Positions 35,531 to 47,410 of a DNA stretch of 64,000 nucleotides are shown piece by piece. Source of the DNA: Beroe forskalii (lineage: Eukaryota > Ctenophora > Nuda > Beroida > Beroidae); the NCBI GenBank assembly GCA_011033025.1, contig WFMF01000011.1:310001-374000 (forward strand), read 5' to 3'. Below the pieces are notes generated by a model. The model worked only from the letters and a program-made list of their open reading frames with translations. It was not told the DNA's origin and made no database searches. Position 1 is the first letter of the stretch, and the number at the start of each line of letters is the position of its first letter. A program made the translations under genes and the position numbers.

Positions 35531-36046
35531 CGCCCCAGCGATGGCTCGCAGGGGCCCAAAAATCAGTTTTTCGCCCATAACTCGGTTTGTGAGCATTTTA
35601 GGGCATATTTTTATGAACAAGTCGTATATAAACATGGTCATTCCGATTTGTTTGCGCCCAAAACGAAGTCTTTACGACCTTCCTGGACCAAGTTACAAAA
35701 ATCGCCCCAGCGATGGCTCGCAAGGGCCCAAAAATCAGTTTTTCGCCCATAACTCGGTTTGTGAGCATTTTAGGGCATATGTTTATTGACAAGTCGTATA
35801 TAAACATGGCCATTGCAATTCTTTTGCGCCCAAAACGAAGTCTCTACGACCTTCCTGGACTGAGATACGAATTTTCATAAGTCGCTCGGCTGCCGCTCAA
35901 CTTAAAATCGATTTTTCGGCACTTTCCCCACGCTGGAAAGTTCTGGAAAGTTTCTAGATCGATTTTTCATGCAATAAACCATAGAAAACAACCAAAATCG
36001 CTTGGTGTAGAATTTGTCCACGAAAAAATTAGGATTTGACCTGACT
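35530..36046 (-). repeat. 172-bp satellite block, right, with edge segment
   Basis: Two and a half minus-strand units (35530-35870) are followed by a ~180-bp edge segment (to 36046) that is the near-perfect reverse complement of 24558-24800. Together with the left block this makes an inverted pair about 11.5 kb across. Confidence 0.85.
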
Positions 36047-36048
36047 AA

Positions 36049-36206
36049 ATGAGTAATTTATTAATTCTCTTTTGACTCAATGAGTCAATGGTACAGATAC
36101 AAATGTAAACGATGTACATCGTTTCACAATATCTAATGTAAAGAACCACATCGTTTACATTTGTATCTGTACCATTGAGTCAAAAGAGAATTAATAAATT
36201 ACTCAT
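36049..36206. mobile_element. 158-bp foldback MITE
   Basis: ATGAGTAATTTATTAATTCT and a ~55-bp continuing arm (through CAGATACAAATGTAAACGATG) recur inverted, ending AAATTACTCAT. The loop is about 30 bp. It abuts the satellite edge segment. Confidence 0.8.
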
Positions 36207-36290
36207 CAATTCAAAATAAGTTCTGTAGCTGAGTAATAGACAGTTAATATGATTGAAAAACTCAGCCTAAGTACGTGTATTAAAACCTTA

Positions 36291-38626
36291 ACAAGAATTG
36301 CGCCTGCCGGCACTATTTTTGTTTGTTAATTGTTCCCGTCTGCAGGCGCTTAATTTCCCTCCCCCACGGTGCTTGATATAACCTTTGCATCATGATACAA
36401 CACGCAGTCGTTCGTAGTGAGAGTATGATTGTTACCCCACTGCTGCGCGCGACCACCGAGAACACGCATTGGCACGTGCTATTTCTTCTAAAATTCTTGC
36501 GTGCGCGTTTGTACGGATCAAGTTGTTGTGTTGTTGTACTCAGTTCGTTGTAGAGTTGTAGATTTCGCGCCATTTTGTTGAGGTGGTTTACGTTTGAACG
36601 TTTCGCATCAGGTTGTGTATAGTCTTCATCGACGTTCAGGGGTTTAATCGCTAAATTATCATCGAGGGCGAAGCCCGAGATGATAATTGGAGTTGAATCC
36701 GAGACCGAAGGTCGAGGATTTAACGAGCGATTAACGCCCGAAACGAAGATGATAAAGAATATTTTACCACGACATACAATACGACACATGTGAATATGCA
36801 TTAAATTGCATAATTAGCCGATATTTGATTTCATTTACATCTTTTTAAAAATCGGTGTATCATATCTGGTAAATTAAGAAGGAAATTATACTAGGTAGTG
36901 AATCTGGCATTCTGGACACAGCCTGCATATTTTAAAAGCCACGTAGTCTGTTACGAAGTGATACATAGACGTCATGAAAAATCATTGTCACGTTTTCAGT
37001 ATGAGCGGCGAGGCCTCAGTGAAAAGACACAAAGAGAACGGTCGCTCGATAATCAAAAATTAACCACACTAAAGTAGGCAATAATTAAAACTTAACCTCA
37101 CTAAACTGATGCATAATCTAAAATTAACCATACTAAAGTAGATCATAATCAAAAACTTATAGGGGGTTAATATGACCCTAGGAGTGGTAAAATCACCGTT
37201 TATTTACGCGCTTTATTGTACTTTGCCACCTTATCATACAGGCACGCCTTTCTCGTCAATTAGTTATTGACTGAGTAATCATCAAGAAATTGAAATTTCG
37301 TGATAGGGAATTTATGAAATTTAAGCATATTTGTTAATTCATGACACTGATTTAATGATAATGTAAATTGTTTCTACAATCTGCAAGTTGATATCACTTT
37401 CCATCTGATTTTCAAATTTCATGCTTTCGTTTTCTGTTTCAATGCTGTTGCTTGTTCCGAAAAGCAATATTCGTCTTTCACATCGACCATCGTATTTCTC
37501 GAACTAAGTCAAATTCAGTATATAGTCGAATAATTATATTAACTAGTGTGGCACTAAATAAAGTACAGAACCGAAGCCTTTTCCGCGAAATCATTGCCCA
37601 ACTCGCTCCAAAGATTAAATTAGATACGAAATTTTCACCATTCTTTTCAATGTTAACGAAGATTTTTGAGTGGGTCATCTAGCTAGTTTTTTGATTGTTT
37701 TTAAGTGCTCCGCTGTATGGCGAATTCTACATCTTCTAGGCCATGTTTTAATGGTCTGATTTCACTATTCAGGACATATTCAGGGCGTTTAGGTCCAAAA
37801 CTAAAGAATAGGATGATTGGTTGACATTCGGGGCAAATTTCTGCACAATTTAACCTTGTATGATTGATAGAGATTAGAGCTAAATTTGGCAAATTTAACA
37901 GTTCAGAAACCGATAATGCAGTACACATCTTGCACACACGTTTCTGAAGTTAAGACAATATCTCAAAATCTTAAAAATGGTTATCCTGTGTACGGAAGGG
38001 TCTGAACTAATAGCTTAACACGATAACCGAACGTAAAAAGTTATTTAAATGTTATATTTCTGGGCAGTTGTCAGAGCAAAAGTTGCAATTGCCCTATCTG
38101 GAGCATATCCTTTTTGAGGTCAAAGCACCCCTTAAGATTATTTCAACTCGACGAAAAACAGTTCATTTGTTAAGATTATCTCGCTTCAACTCGACGCAAC
38201 AGCCTCATTTTGATTATCTCGCACTTCTGGGTCCGTTGATAGCGTGTTTTCTTTGACAACGAAATTTGTGGTCAGTTTCGTACAGCGGAGCAAAAAATTA
38301 GAAATTTGAATCCGCTGTAGAATGGGCTAAGAAAATTTAGTTATCGGTAAAACCCGATTATCTTAATTCAAAAATGTCTGAAAAAAACGAATATCACATC
38401 AAAAAGTCACTCCCGGCAGCCGTTTCTCCAGAAAATTGCAAGTGACAATCTTTTCCGAACGCACTATTATAAGGGAGCAATCCCGGGCACTTTCCAGAAA
38501 TTACAGTAGTTGTATTGCAAATCTTGACCTGCTATGCACATAAACTATTTCTCATCTTCCAAACCACGATCTCTGCCAACCCTCTCATTTGCCTTTTTGT
38601 TTCACAAATAGGCCAATGGGGAGGGA
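36291..38626 (-). mobile_element. Helentron copy C, interrupted
   Basis: The 3' tail and hairpin lie at 36291-36352 (ACAAGAATTGCGCCTGCC) and the 5' end at about 38460-38626 (..GGCCAATGGGGAGGGAAA, reversed). Interior words shared with copies A and B occur at 36430-36620 and 37388-37580. An insertion with hairpins (36630-37385) and a non-matching 37690-38460 lengthen it to 2.3 kb. No Rep/helicase sequence seen. Confidence 0.6.
36630..37385. mobile_element. Hairpin module inserted in Helentron copy C
   Basis: An outer stem GGTTTAATCGCT/AGCGATTAACGCC encloses AATTATCATC/GATGATAATT (tip GAGGGCGAAGCCCGA, 36664-36678) and AATCC/GGATT (tip GAGACCGAAGGTCGA, 36701-36715). The architecture matches the element at 14307 with different stems. 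The remainder to 37385 is AT-rich with repeated ACTAAAGTAG and AAAATTAACC words. Confidence 0.5.
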
Positions 38627-39190
38627 AACAAGAATTGCGCCTGCGGGCTTTATTCTTCAATTCTTGTTTGTGGGATGTACCCGTATGCCATGCAGGCGCT
38701 TAATTTCCCTCCCCGGCGGTGCTTGATGTAACCTTAGCATCATTCTACAACAGGCACTCCTAGTAGGAGTATAAATATTGCGCCAATGCTGCGCGCGACC
38801 ACCGAGAACATGCATTGGCACGTGCCATTTCTTCTTAAATTCTTGCGCGCACGTTCTTACGTACCAAGTTGTTGTAATTGTAATCAGTTCGTTGTAGATT
38901 TCGCGCCATTTCGTTGAATTGGTTTACGTTTCGAATCAGATTGTGTAACCGTTTGTTCACACGCTGTATTTTCTTGACTGTTGATATCACTTTACTGTTG
39001 ATGTCACTTTTCATCTGATCTTCAAAATTTCAAATTCCATGCTTTCTGTTTCAATGCTGTCACTCGTTCCGAAAAGAATCATTCGTTTTTCACAAATCAC
39101 ATCGACCCACCGTATTTTTTGAACTTAGTCGAATTCAGTCAACAGTCGAATATTGATACAGTTTGGTACTTAAACTAATACCAAAAAAAT
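38627..39190 (-). mobile_element. Helentron copy D, tail-to-head with copy C
   Basis: The 3' tail (ACAAGAATTGCGCCTGC) directly abuts the 5' end of copy C at about 38626, with no spacer. Interior words match copy B (CGTGCCATTTCTTCTTAAAT, GAACTTAGTCGAATTCAGT) to about 39190, where it is truncated. Confidence 0.65.
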
Positions 39191-39279
39191 AAAAGAGTAT
39201 AATGAAATAATGTAATCCTCGGCAGGCATCACGGAGTATTGCGTCTAACTGTGAAGGATGTCAAAGCAGCCGTCAATAA

Positions 39280-40046
39280 CGGGTAGTAGTGACCCCTATT
39301 TCTACCCATCAGGATATTGTGGGTAGTAGTGACCCCCTTTCTACTTTTCTACCAGGATATTGTGGGTAGTAGTGACCCCCTTTCTACTTTTCTACCAGGA
39401 TATTGTGGGTAGTAGTGACCCCCTTTCTACTTTTCTACCAGGATATTGTGGGTAGTAGTGACCCCCTTTCTACTTTTCTACCAGGATATTGTGGGTAGTA
39501 GTGACCCCCTTTCTACTTTTCTACCAGGATATTGTGGGTAGTAGTGACCCCCTTTCTACTTTTCTACCAGGATATTGTGGGTAGTAGTGACCCCCTTTCT
39601 ACCAGGATATTGTGGGTAGTAGTGACCCCCTTTCTACTTTTCTACCAGGATATTGTGGGTAGTAGTGACCCCCTTTCTACTTTTCTACCAGGATATTGTG
39701 GGTAGTGACCCTTCTACTTTTCTACCAGGATATTGTGTAGTAGTGACCCCTTTCTACCAGGATATTGTGGGTAGTGACCCCTTCTACTTTTTCTACCAGG
39801 ATATTGTGGGTAGTAGTGACCCCTTCTACTTTTCTACCAGGATATTGTGTAGTAGTGACCCCTTTCTACTTTTCTACCAGGATAGGTAGTAGTGACCCCT
39901 TCTACTTCTTTTCTACCAGGATATTGTAGTAGTGACCCCTTTCTACTTTTCTACCAGGATATTGGGTAGTAGTGACCCCTTTCTACTTTTCTACCAGGAT
40001 ATTGTGGGTAGTAGTGACCCCCTTCTACTTTTCTACCAGGATATTG
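39280..40046 (+). repeat. 43-bp minisatellite, about 18 copies
   Basis: The unit GGGTAGTAGTGACCCCCTTT plus CTACTTTTCTACCAGGATAT plus TGT is exact in the first copies (39321, 39364 and on) and shows deletion variants after 39590. The array ends exactly where the right arm begins. Confidence 0.95.
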
Positions 40047-40123
40047 TGGGTGATGGAAAAAATCAGAAGCAAAATGGTGCGAAAAATCAAGAACAAAACT
40101 GGTACCACTATTATGCCTTTTTA

Positions 40124-40824
40124 GGTCGTATGAAAGTATACCAATGACCCCCTACTGACCCCCTGCTGACACCCTACTGACCCCCTGGTAAACCCCTGCT
40201 GAACCCCTGGTGAACCCCTGCTGACCCCCTGCTGACCCCCTACTGACCCCCTGCTGACCACCTACTGACCCCCTGCTGACCCCTGCTGCCCCTACTGAAC
40301 CCCTGCTGACCCCTCTACTGACCCCCCTGGTGAACCCTTTACTGACCCCTAGTGAACCCTACTAACCACTTTCTGATCATTGTTTCAATTCTTATCATAG
40401 TGATTTTTAACATCTAAAAGCACTTTAAATTTCACTTTGCCTTATCACAAAGCAATAAGGCAAATGACCAGTCGACCGATGCACCCTCAACACACCCTAT
40501 ATTATGTTAAGTATGCTATGTTAGTATTTTAGCTACATTAGTTGTGTTAGTTATGTTTGCCATAACTAACATAAATAACATGTCAAGCGTCATAATAAGG
40601 CAAAGTGAAATTTAAAGTACTTTTAGATGTTAGGTAAAAATCACTCATGATAAGAATTGAAACAATGATCAGAAAGTGGTCAGTAGGGGTTCACCAGGGG
40701 GTCAGTAAGGGTTCACCAGGGGGTCAGTAGGGGGTCACCAGGGGTTCAGTAGGGGGTCAGCAGGGGGTCAGTAGGAGGTCAGCAGGGGGTCAGTAGGGGG
40801 TCATTGATATACTTTCATATGACC
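40124..40824. mobile_element. Foldback MITE with 11-bp repeats in its TIRs, right copy
   Basis: Inverted counterpart of 17722-18408, from GGTCGTATGAAAGTATACC to TATACTTTCATATGACC, with 11-bp arrays of different copy number at both ends. Presence in both arms shows it inserted before they diverged. Confidence 0.8.
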
Positions 40825-41080
40825 CGTTTTGGTTAACAGTGAAGGATTTCTTGCAACCATAAAGAAGCCCCCTCAAACCCCAAAAAAATTTAGCCCCCTA
40901 TTGGCGATTTTTTATATAACGGGGTTGCCCCCTAAACTACTACTGTAGCCTTATTAAATACGAGAAAGGGAATAATGCAGTGGATGGAGACTTTTACTCC
41001 TGTGTTTAGGGTAGAGGACTAGATACATGCCTCTGACTGTAAGAGGGGTGAACTAAATAAGGGCATTATAAGCCGGTTAC

Positions 41081-41278
41081 CTCCCAGCGCAGAAGCAGCT
41101 TTGAGCGGGGTGAGGGCAGCAGGATCGGACCTCCACACTTCGTGGGAGGAGTCTAGCAGCAGGAGAGTAGTGGTGTCGCGGTGCAGGGCACAGTCCACCA
41201 CCTCCACCATAGCACTCTGCTGCACACTGTACCGGTCTGTCTGATCCACTCTACTCCACCGAACCACTTCCCCCTTCA
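41081..41278 (-). CDS. Exon B' (right-arm copy)
   Basis: This has the same 198-bp length, acceptor (TTTTGCAG) and donor (GGGAG|GTAACC) as exon B and encodes the same residues. Three stacked acceptors (exon-side bases 41278, 41333, 41391) repeat the left-arm arrangement. No copies of exons C and D follow in the direction of transcription, since the arm ends at 40050. The right gene copy therefore appears truncated, unless exons of other sequence are used. Confidence 0.75.
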
Positions 41279-41555
41279 CTGCAAAATACATATTATCTGT
41301 AAAACCCACTCCACTGCACTACTTCCCCCTTCACTGCAAAATACATAATATTATCTGTAAAACCTACTCCACTGCACCACTTCCCCCTTCACTGCAATAA
41401 ACACAATACCCCCGGAAGAAAAAGTAACATTTCAAAAAATTAGTTTGACTGAAAGATTTTGTACTGATTATCATAATTATATAATACTTTGGCTTGTTTA
41501 AAAAGTGGCAGTTTAATCTTCAATGACATTGTGGGTTATTCCTCTATTTACTTTT

Positions 41556-41721
41556 GATAGGAAGAATAGACAAAATGATAGTACTGTGAACTTCATCCTC
41601 GAATTCAAGGTACCAAGTAAGACAGAGTCTTTGCGAAGACTCTTTAAGACTCTGTCTTACTTGGTACCTTGAATTCGAGGATGAAGTTCACAGTACTATC
41701 ATTTTGTCTATTCTTCCTATC
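41556..41721. repeat. 166-bp near-perfect palindrome
   Basis: About 79-bp arms starting GATAGGAAGAATAGACAAAA and ending with its complement, around a short AAGACTCTTT-type centre. CAGTTTAATCTT flanks it on both sides (about 41509-41520 and 41725-41736), like a 12-bp target duplication, though plain flanking duplication is possible. Absent from the left arm. Confidence 0.85.
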
Positions 41722-42556
41722 AACAGTTTAATCTTATTCTGACTGTTATAGCTCGCTTATAGTTGATGATATACTTTTTCAATACTCTAATTTTTACAAA
41801 TATCGTATTCTTTGAGGAAGAATGAAACTATGATAATATAAGTAAGTAGGTATGTGTCAAAACGAAAGGCTGAATGAAGGAATGAGTTAATAACTCTTAA
41901 CATACTGTTACATTTCTATTGGTTTAAATTTTGATGACTTCATGTATATCATGTAACTGTAACCATTTAAAAGCGGCACTGGAGGTTTTTCAATCAATTT
42001 TTCCCAATGTGGGCGAGAACCAGGGTTCTGGATGCTGAGTGAGTCCGAGTAAGTTGTAAACTCAAAGAACTAATTGCAGATTGCTGTTGTGACTCCCAGA
42101 TTTCTGTAAGTTATATTAGTATATAATTCATACATCTCGACCCTGCTTTTTTGCTTTCCTGTTCATTTCTTTATTGTAAAAATCATTCTACAGCACTCTA
42201 ATTTACTTAAAATTTTCCGGGGGGGGGTCCACCTCCCGCTACGGGCCTGGCTGACGCCTCGTGAGATAATTTTCGATAATAGACTCCCATTCGTTAGTTA
42301 ATCGCTCAATATAACCCCCCAAATATCCCTCCTAACTTAGGTGTATTTATGTGGGGTAAAATATCGGTGTTGCAAATTTTGGTAGGTTGAAAAATTCGAA
42401 AAATCCCCAAATTACAACCTCCATAAATACACATCCTTTAGGTGTTGATTGTAATTAATAAGTTAATAGTACCACTCTCTGGAGGGAGGGGTACTTTATT
42501 AACAGTTGGAATGTAATATGGAGGTTTACACTTTTTACTCGTTACCCTGTACAAAC

Positions 42557-42794
42557 CTGTGGTGACTGCTGCACCACCAGCCCCCGTGAAGTGTACACTG
42601 AACACTTCATTAGGGAGCAGTAACTCGAACAGTCCTCCGCCTCGCTGCCACACTCCCACCCTGTTCCCATCCACCACATAGCTGAATGTGGGAGTGAGGC
42701 CTGCCATGCCTGCCTTCTTCACCATGTCACGTGCTAGGGAGTGCACTCCCAGTGGCACATCCTCCAACTTGTATTGACTTGTCTCACTTAACAC
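42557..42794 (-). CDS. Exon A' (right-arm copy)
   Basis: 238 bp, acceptor ATGCTCAG and donor ACCACAG|GTTTGT as in exon A. The translation is the same; in the first 70 bases two differences are both synonymous (TTG/TTA, AGC/AGT). It pairs in phase with exon B'. Intron A'-B' is about 1.3 kb against 3.6 kb on the left, because the two left insertions are missing. Confidence 0.75.
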
Positions 42795-43394
42795 CTGAGC
42801 ATCCCAGTAACAGAAGTGGGAATTTGAAATATTGTTGAAAGGGGGGGGAATGTAACTGTCCCTAATGATAGCTTGGTAACATGATTTCAGATTTCTTTTC
42901 TTAAACACAAGAATATAATTAAACCATTTTATATACCATTGCTTATCCCGAGCTGATCAGGCGAAAGGAAACGTCAAATGACAGTCAAAGGACCCATGCT
43001 CTGCCCAAAAATAAGCTTCATAATATTAAATTTCCCAACAGAATCTCTGTGCATTTTGCTCAACTAAGTACTGGACACAATCAACCAGAGCACTCATCTA
43101 AAGCCCAAATAAGCAAATAGAATGAATATGGCACTGGATCCTCCTTGTGACTTTTAAAACTTGGGGGTAAACCCTACCCAACCTAATAGTAAAACACTCC
43201 ACAAACTATAAAGCTATAACAAAGTTTTTTCATCATCAAAACTAAGTGCTTCAACAAAATCCCACAATTCACTGAACCTCTCCCACCAAGAAAATTACAA
43301 ACCTTACAAAAATACCACTCAAAGTAACTACTCCGATGCCCTTGGCATCACACTACCCACCGTAGTGCCCCAAGCATCCTCCTGGGAGCTGGGC

Positions 43395-43862
43395 TCCGCC
43401 CATTGAGCCCAGTCAAAGCCCAATCCTCCAATCAATGGGAATATGATTTAACAGTCCAGTTGGGTCAGGCCACCCGGTGATCCACTCGACGAAGGGAGAT
43501 GGTACATAGCCATCTTTGGCTGATCTCCGACCTAATCTGCAGGCAAGCACTGACTTGTTTCGCAGTCTGTTGGAAGCCACCGGGTGTTGGTGGGGTTCCA
43601 GACCTGTGTGGTTCAGGACTGGGGTCGAGCAGCTATTGTGTCAAATGTTGGTATATATACAAAGTGTCTCCCGTGTTTCTCAACAGTCAACACAACCCCA
43701 GATTCTGCTTTCAGCCAAGGATATCCCAGCAGTTGGGTGGCCGCCTAAAAACCACCAAGGATCACATGCCCTTAGCCTAGTGTATAGGGAAGTCTCCATG
43801 CTCATTACTCTGCATGACCACTGGCCTGGTTGATTAAACCGACCGTGGCCATTTTACTAAGA
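43395..43862. repeat. Interspersed repeat X, copy 2
   Basis: Inverted-arm counterpart of 12366-12835 with scattered substitutions. 43863-44825 beyond it matches 11392-12365 and has no recognised gene. Confidence 0.7.
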
Positions 43863-45430
43863 CTAAGAGGGGGCCTTTTGAAAACTAGGGGGTGGGGCTG
43901 GCCCCCTAGGCACCCCCGGAATGCGAGGTACCACTGCTGCTAGTACTTCGTGCGCAGTTTTGGGAAACGCAGCTATTTTGCCACGATATTGCCCCATTTT
44001 ATAGACTAAACTTAGGAGAGAGTAATTTTGAAGATGGCCATTCAATAGAGCACAGCACAGGGAGTTCAGTGGTGTAAAAGATCATTGGAATACGATTTTC
44101 ATGACAGAAGTTATGATCAATAACACCTCGCAGCAGAAAACGAGGTTTTCAAGTAGCACTATATTCAGCAATTCACTGTGAAGCTCAGGGAAGTGATATC
44201 GAAAATCTATGATCAACCTACACTGCGGAATTTTATCCTCTATCGATTCCAGAAGGTCCCAAGTCTCTATCTTCAAAAATGTGGATTTCTATAAAGAAAA
44301 ACCCCGAGAGGGTGTAAAAAGTACATTACTGTCTACGAGCGAGGTACCGCTGCACTGTTACGTGAGACTGCGCGCATGTGTTGTGTGTGGTGGATGCGCA
44401 AACAAATCTTGTTCCAAGTTCATTTCCGTTTGTTTGCTCGTGCGTGTGTTTGGCTTGTTATAACTATGGTGCAAATAATATGGTATGAATTGACTATGAA
44501 TCGATATTGTTAGATGATTTAAAATACGAGCTGTTTTGCCATTGTAAAACCCAATCACTATGTATCATGATACTTTTGAATGGAGCAAATATAGAACTAT
44601 AATGTTACTGGTATTATGCATTTCGAATATTAAGCAAAAGCCCATAAATGTGTAACATGGATCAGATAACATCAATTCTGTAATTCGAAGATAAAATCAT
44701 ACCGTAATATTATATATTATGGTAATAATCAGAGCTGATATTTATCGGTTATGTTATAGATACTTAGATAGAAATCTAATACGAAAATGAAGCAATCTTA
44801 GTAGGGAATGGTCCGTGTGCACAAATTAAGGGAATCCCTTTTTTGAAGGAAAAGCTTTAAATTTAAGGATTCCCTTCGAGGAATGACCTTTTCCCTCGAA
44901 ACTGGTGTCAAACCCTGGAGAATGTAGGTTGTGTTAACTCATAATTTTGGTTATTCGGTACTATGGCATTGCTCGTGTTAGAAAGCTATCTAAGGTACAG
45001 AAATCTGCTCACGGTTCCAAGGTAGAGCTCCTGGAAGAGATGTGGTGAAAAGTGGCTTGATTTTGAAGAAATTGCTATAAAAAAGTAAAAAGGAGAGAAC
45101 CCCTTATACTCTTATAATAGAAAGGGAAACACATAAAATGGGAGGGAAACCCTCACCAAAAGCACGTCTTTTTTGAGGGATTCCCTCATGCTTTCCCTAA
45201 GGATTTACCAAGTATTTCGGGTTAAGAGGGTAACTGACAACTCTTTTTTATTTCAAAAGTTTAAATTGATACCGATGACAATAGCACGTTTCTCAATATA
45301 AAACTTCAACATAACTCACAAAATATCGAATATCAATTAAGGGCCCAGAACACATCCTCAGGACATAATGACACTGGCCCCTTGGCAAAAACAATCAATA
45401 AATATCTTATAAAATAGTACTCCTGTTACT

Positions 45431-46346
45431 ATTCCCCGGGATATCCTGAAGAGGGTTGGACCTGCTGCTGACCGTCTTGGAGTCTCCCACCAACAGGCTA
45501 CCGCACTGATCGCCAGCGTCATCAACAACAGCGGAGGCGACCTGGATTCCATCTCCATCTCCACATCCACGGCAAGGAGAGCGAGGGCATTCACTTGTGG
45601 ACAGATAAACTTGGACGGGAAACACTTGGAGGACCTTGAGGGGGGATTTGAGAAAGTTAACAGGCTGGCGGTGGTGGCGGTTCAAGAGAGTGGAAATCAG
45701 CTGCTCTGCATAGCGAAGACAGCGGATGCTACTGGGAGGGTGGAGGCTGGGGCAGTGAAGGAGGCGCTGGACAACTGGGGGATATCCTCCCTTACCCCAC
45801 TCCTCACCTTCCTCGATGAACGGCTCCATCCTGACAACGCAGAACACCTCACACGTGGAGACTACTAGGAACTCCTGGAGCTTGCTACGGTCTGCCTTGG
45901 TGGGAGTGTGACGAGGAAGCGGGGCTACTCCTACAATTCTACAACCTCTCCAAGCCTTGTGCAGACCACAATGCTAGGTGGATGTCAAAGTGCCTCTACG
46001 TCCTAAAGTTCTCCCTCCTCCAGCATCAAATCCCCTCCCTGACTGCTGCCATGAAGAAGAAGATCCTAACAATGACGTCCTTCATCCTTTACACATCCCC
46101 TTCTGGTTTACCTCCCCCTCCCTATCCAGAGCGGCCTCCAACGACCTCAAGCTGTTCCAGAACCTCACATCCTCTCATTCCTCCACCCCATCAGCGACTC
46201 ATTGGAGAGGGCTCTGGCTATGGCAACGACATTCAACAGGAGGATCACACAGGATGAGGAGTCATTCCAGAACATGATGCTCATAGTGGAGGCTCACAGG
46301 AAACAGTACGGCTTCAGGACGAAGAAAGATCTGAAGAATTTTGTTT
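45431..46346 (+). pseudogene. Broken transposon-borne ORF (transposase-like fossil)
   Basis: A first frame reads ..LGVSHQQATALIASVINN.., then STARRARAF and INLDGKHLEDL. Later frames read ARWMSKCLYVLKFSLLQHQ and PFWFTSPSLSRAASNDLKLF. The order of an 'LDGK' block, 'ARWM.K.iY.LK' and 'FWFTSP...ARNDL' resembles a multi-copy uncharacterised protein family I know from repetitive loci of cnidarians and other invertebrates, thought to be mobile-element borne. The class is uncertain. The copy is broken (at least two breaks) and lies in right-arm-only DNA. 44826-45430 and 46347-46714 hold nothing else recognisable. Confidence 0.45.
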
Positions 46347-46714
46347 AATTATAATTTTTGTGTGCTATTGCTGTAACATAATATCTATTATCATACTTAT
46401 ATCTATTAACAATCCATGAAATACGCATTATGAATTATCCAAAATATGGTCTGAAGGACATAGAAAGGTTAATTATCTCAGTGAGGGGTTATTGCCACAC
46501 TGTTAAACCATGTTAAAACGTCAAAACCAGAGGATGAAACCCAACTTTGTCACCAGTCTCGACCTTCTATGACGCTTTTTTCGGAAGTTACGAAGTTATG
46601 GGTGTGGTCAGGGCGTTGCCGGGCTAGATTACATCATAGAGACTTGAGACCTCGATTAAACAAAATATGGTTTATATTGAAGGAAACGGGTCCCAATAAG
46701 ATTAATCCAACCTT

Positions 46715-47410
46715 TCATGCTTTCGAAATTTTACCTGTATAAGGAATGGGAAAAAATGGGCGTGGCCAGAGCCATGGTTTCCCGATGGAGTTGGGCCGAA
46801 AAAAATTTTCTTCGTGCTTCAGTGGGTCCAAAATATTATCAAGTATTCGGAGTGATTGGGCGAAAATAATATTTTTTTGAACATCCCTAGTCTTCAGCTG
46901 AGATAGCTTTAGACCATTTGCCCTACACCACTGGTTGATACTGTTTAGGCTTCTTTGGGTTACCTCCCGAAGGGTATCCGAGTCGAAGCCTTGGGGGTAG
47001 TTACCAGTTGGTTTGGGGGCAGTCACTACTGAGACCAGGGATATATCATCAGCAAACCCCTGGTGGTTGCACGGTATTTTGTCCCTGGTGAACTCAAGTA
47101 GATCGTTTATTACAGGTTACATAGGAATGGGGATAGAATCCCCCCCTGCGGGCATCCTTGTAAAATGGATATGACCTTTTCCTTGCCCTGTAGCTCCACC
47201 GTGGTACGCCTAGACCGAATCATTGACATGATCCATCTATTCACGCCTGGCGAGCTACAGTTCTTGGTTAGGGCCTTATCAATTGAGTCGAATGACACAT
47301 TGTCGAATGCTCCTTCTATGTCAAGAAAAGTCCCGAGCGCCATCCCTTTGTTGAGGATGGCCATCTCGAGTTTCCTGACTTTGTCCCTGTCCCAATCCAC
47401 TTTTTTCTTG
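46715..47410 (-). pseudogene. LINE reverse-transcriptase fragment (I/Jockey-like)
   Basis: Minus-strand frames give RT motif A (FLDIEGAFDNV), motif B (GCPQGGILSPFL), then motif C (GFADDISLVSVV) and NSINQWCRANGLKLSQLKT, the usual order. Between motifs B and C, near 47115, one base appears lost, shifting CNL away from VINDLLEF. The fragment lacks the endonuclease and the C-terminus. Its N-terminal edge fuses with arm sequence at about 47395. The 'GCPQGG' wording fits the I/Jockey group rather than the CR1-type LINE nearby, but clade assignment is approximate. Confidence 0.75.

Noticed and set aside
39280-40046. Regular repeats resembling a CRISPR-like array.
   Set aside because: Units are directly tandem without unique spacers, and the surrounding DNA is eukaryotic; it is a minisatellite.
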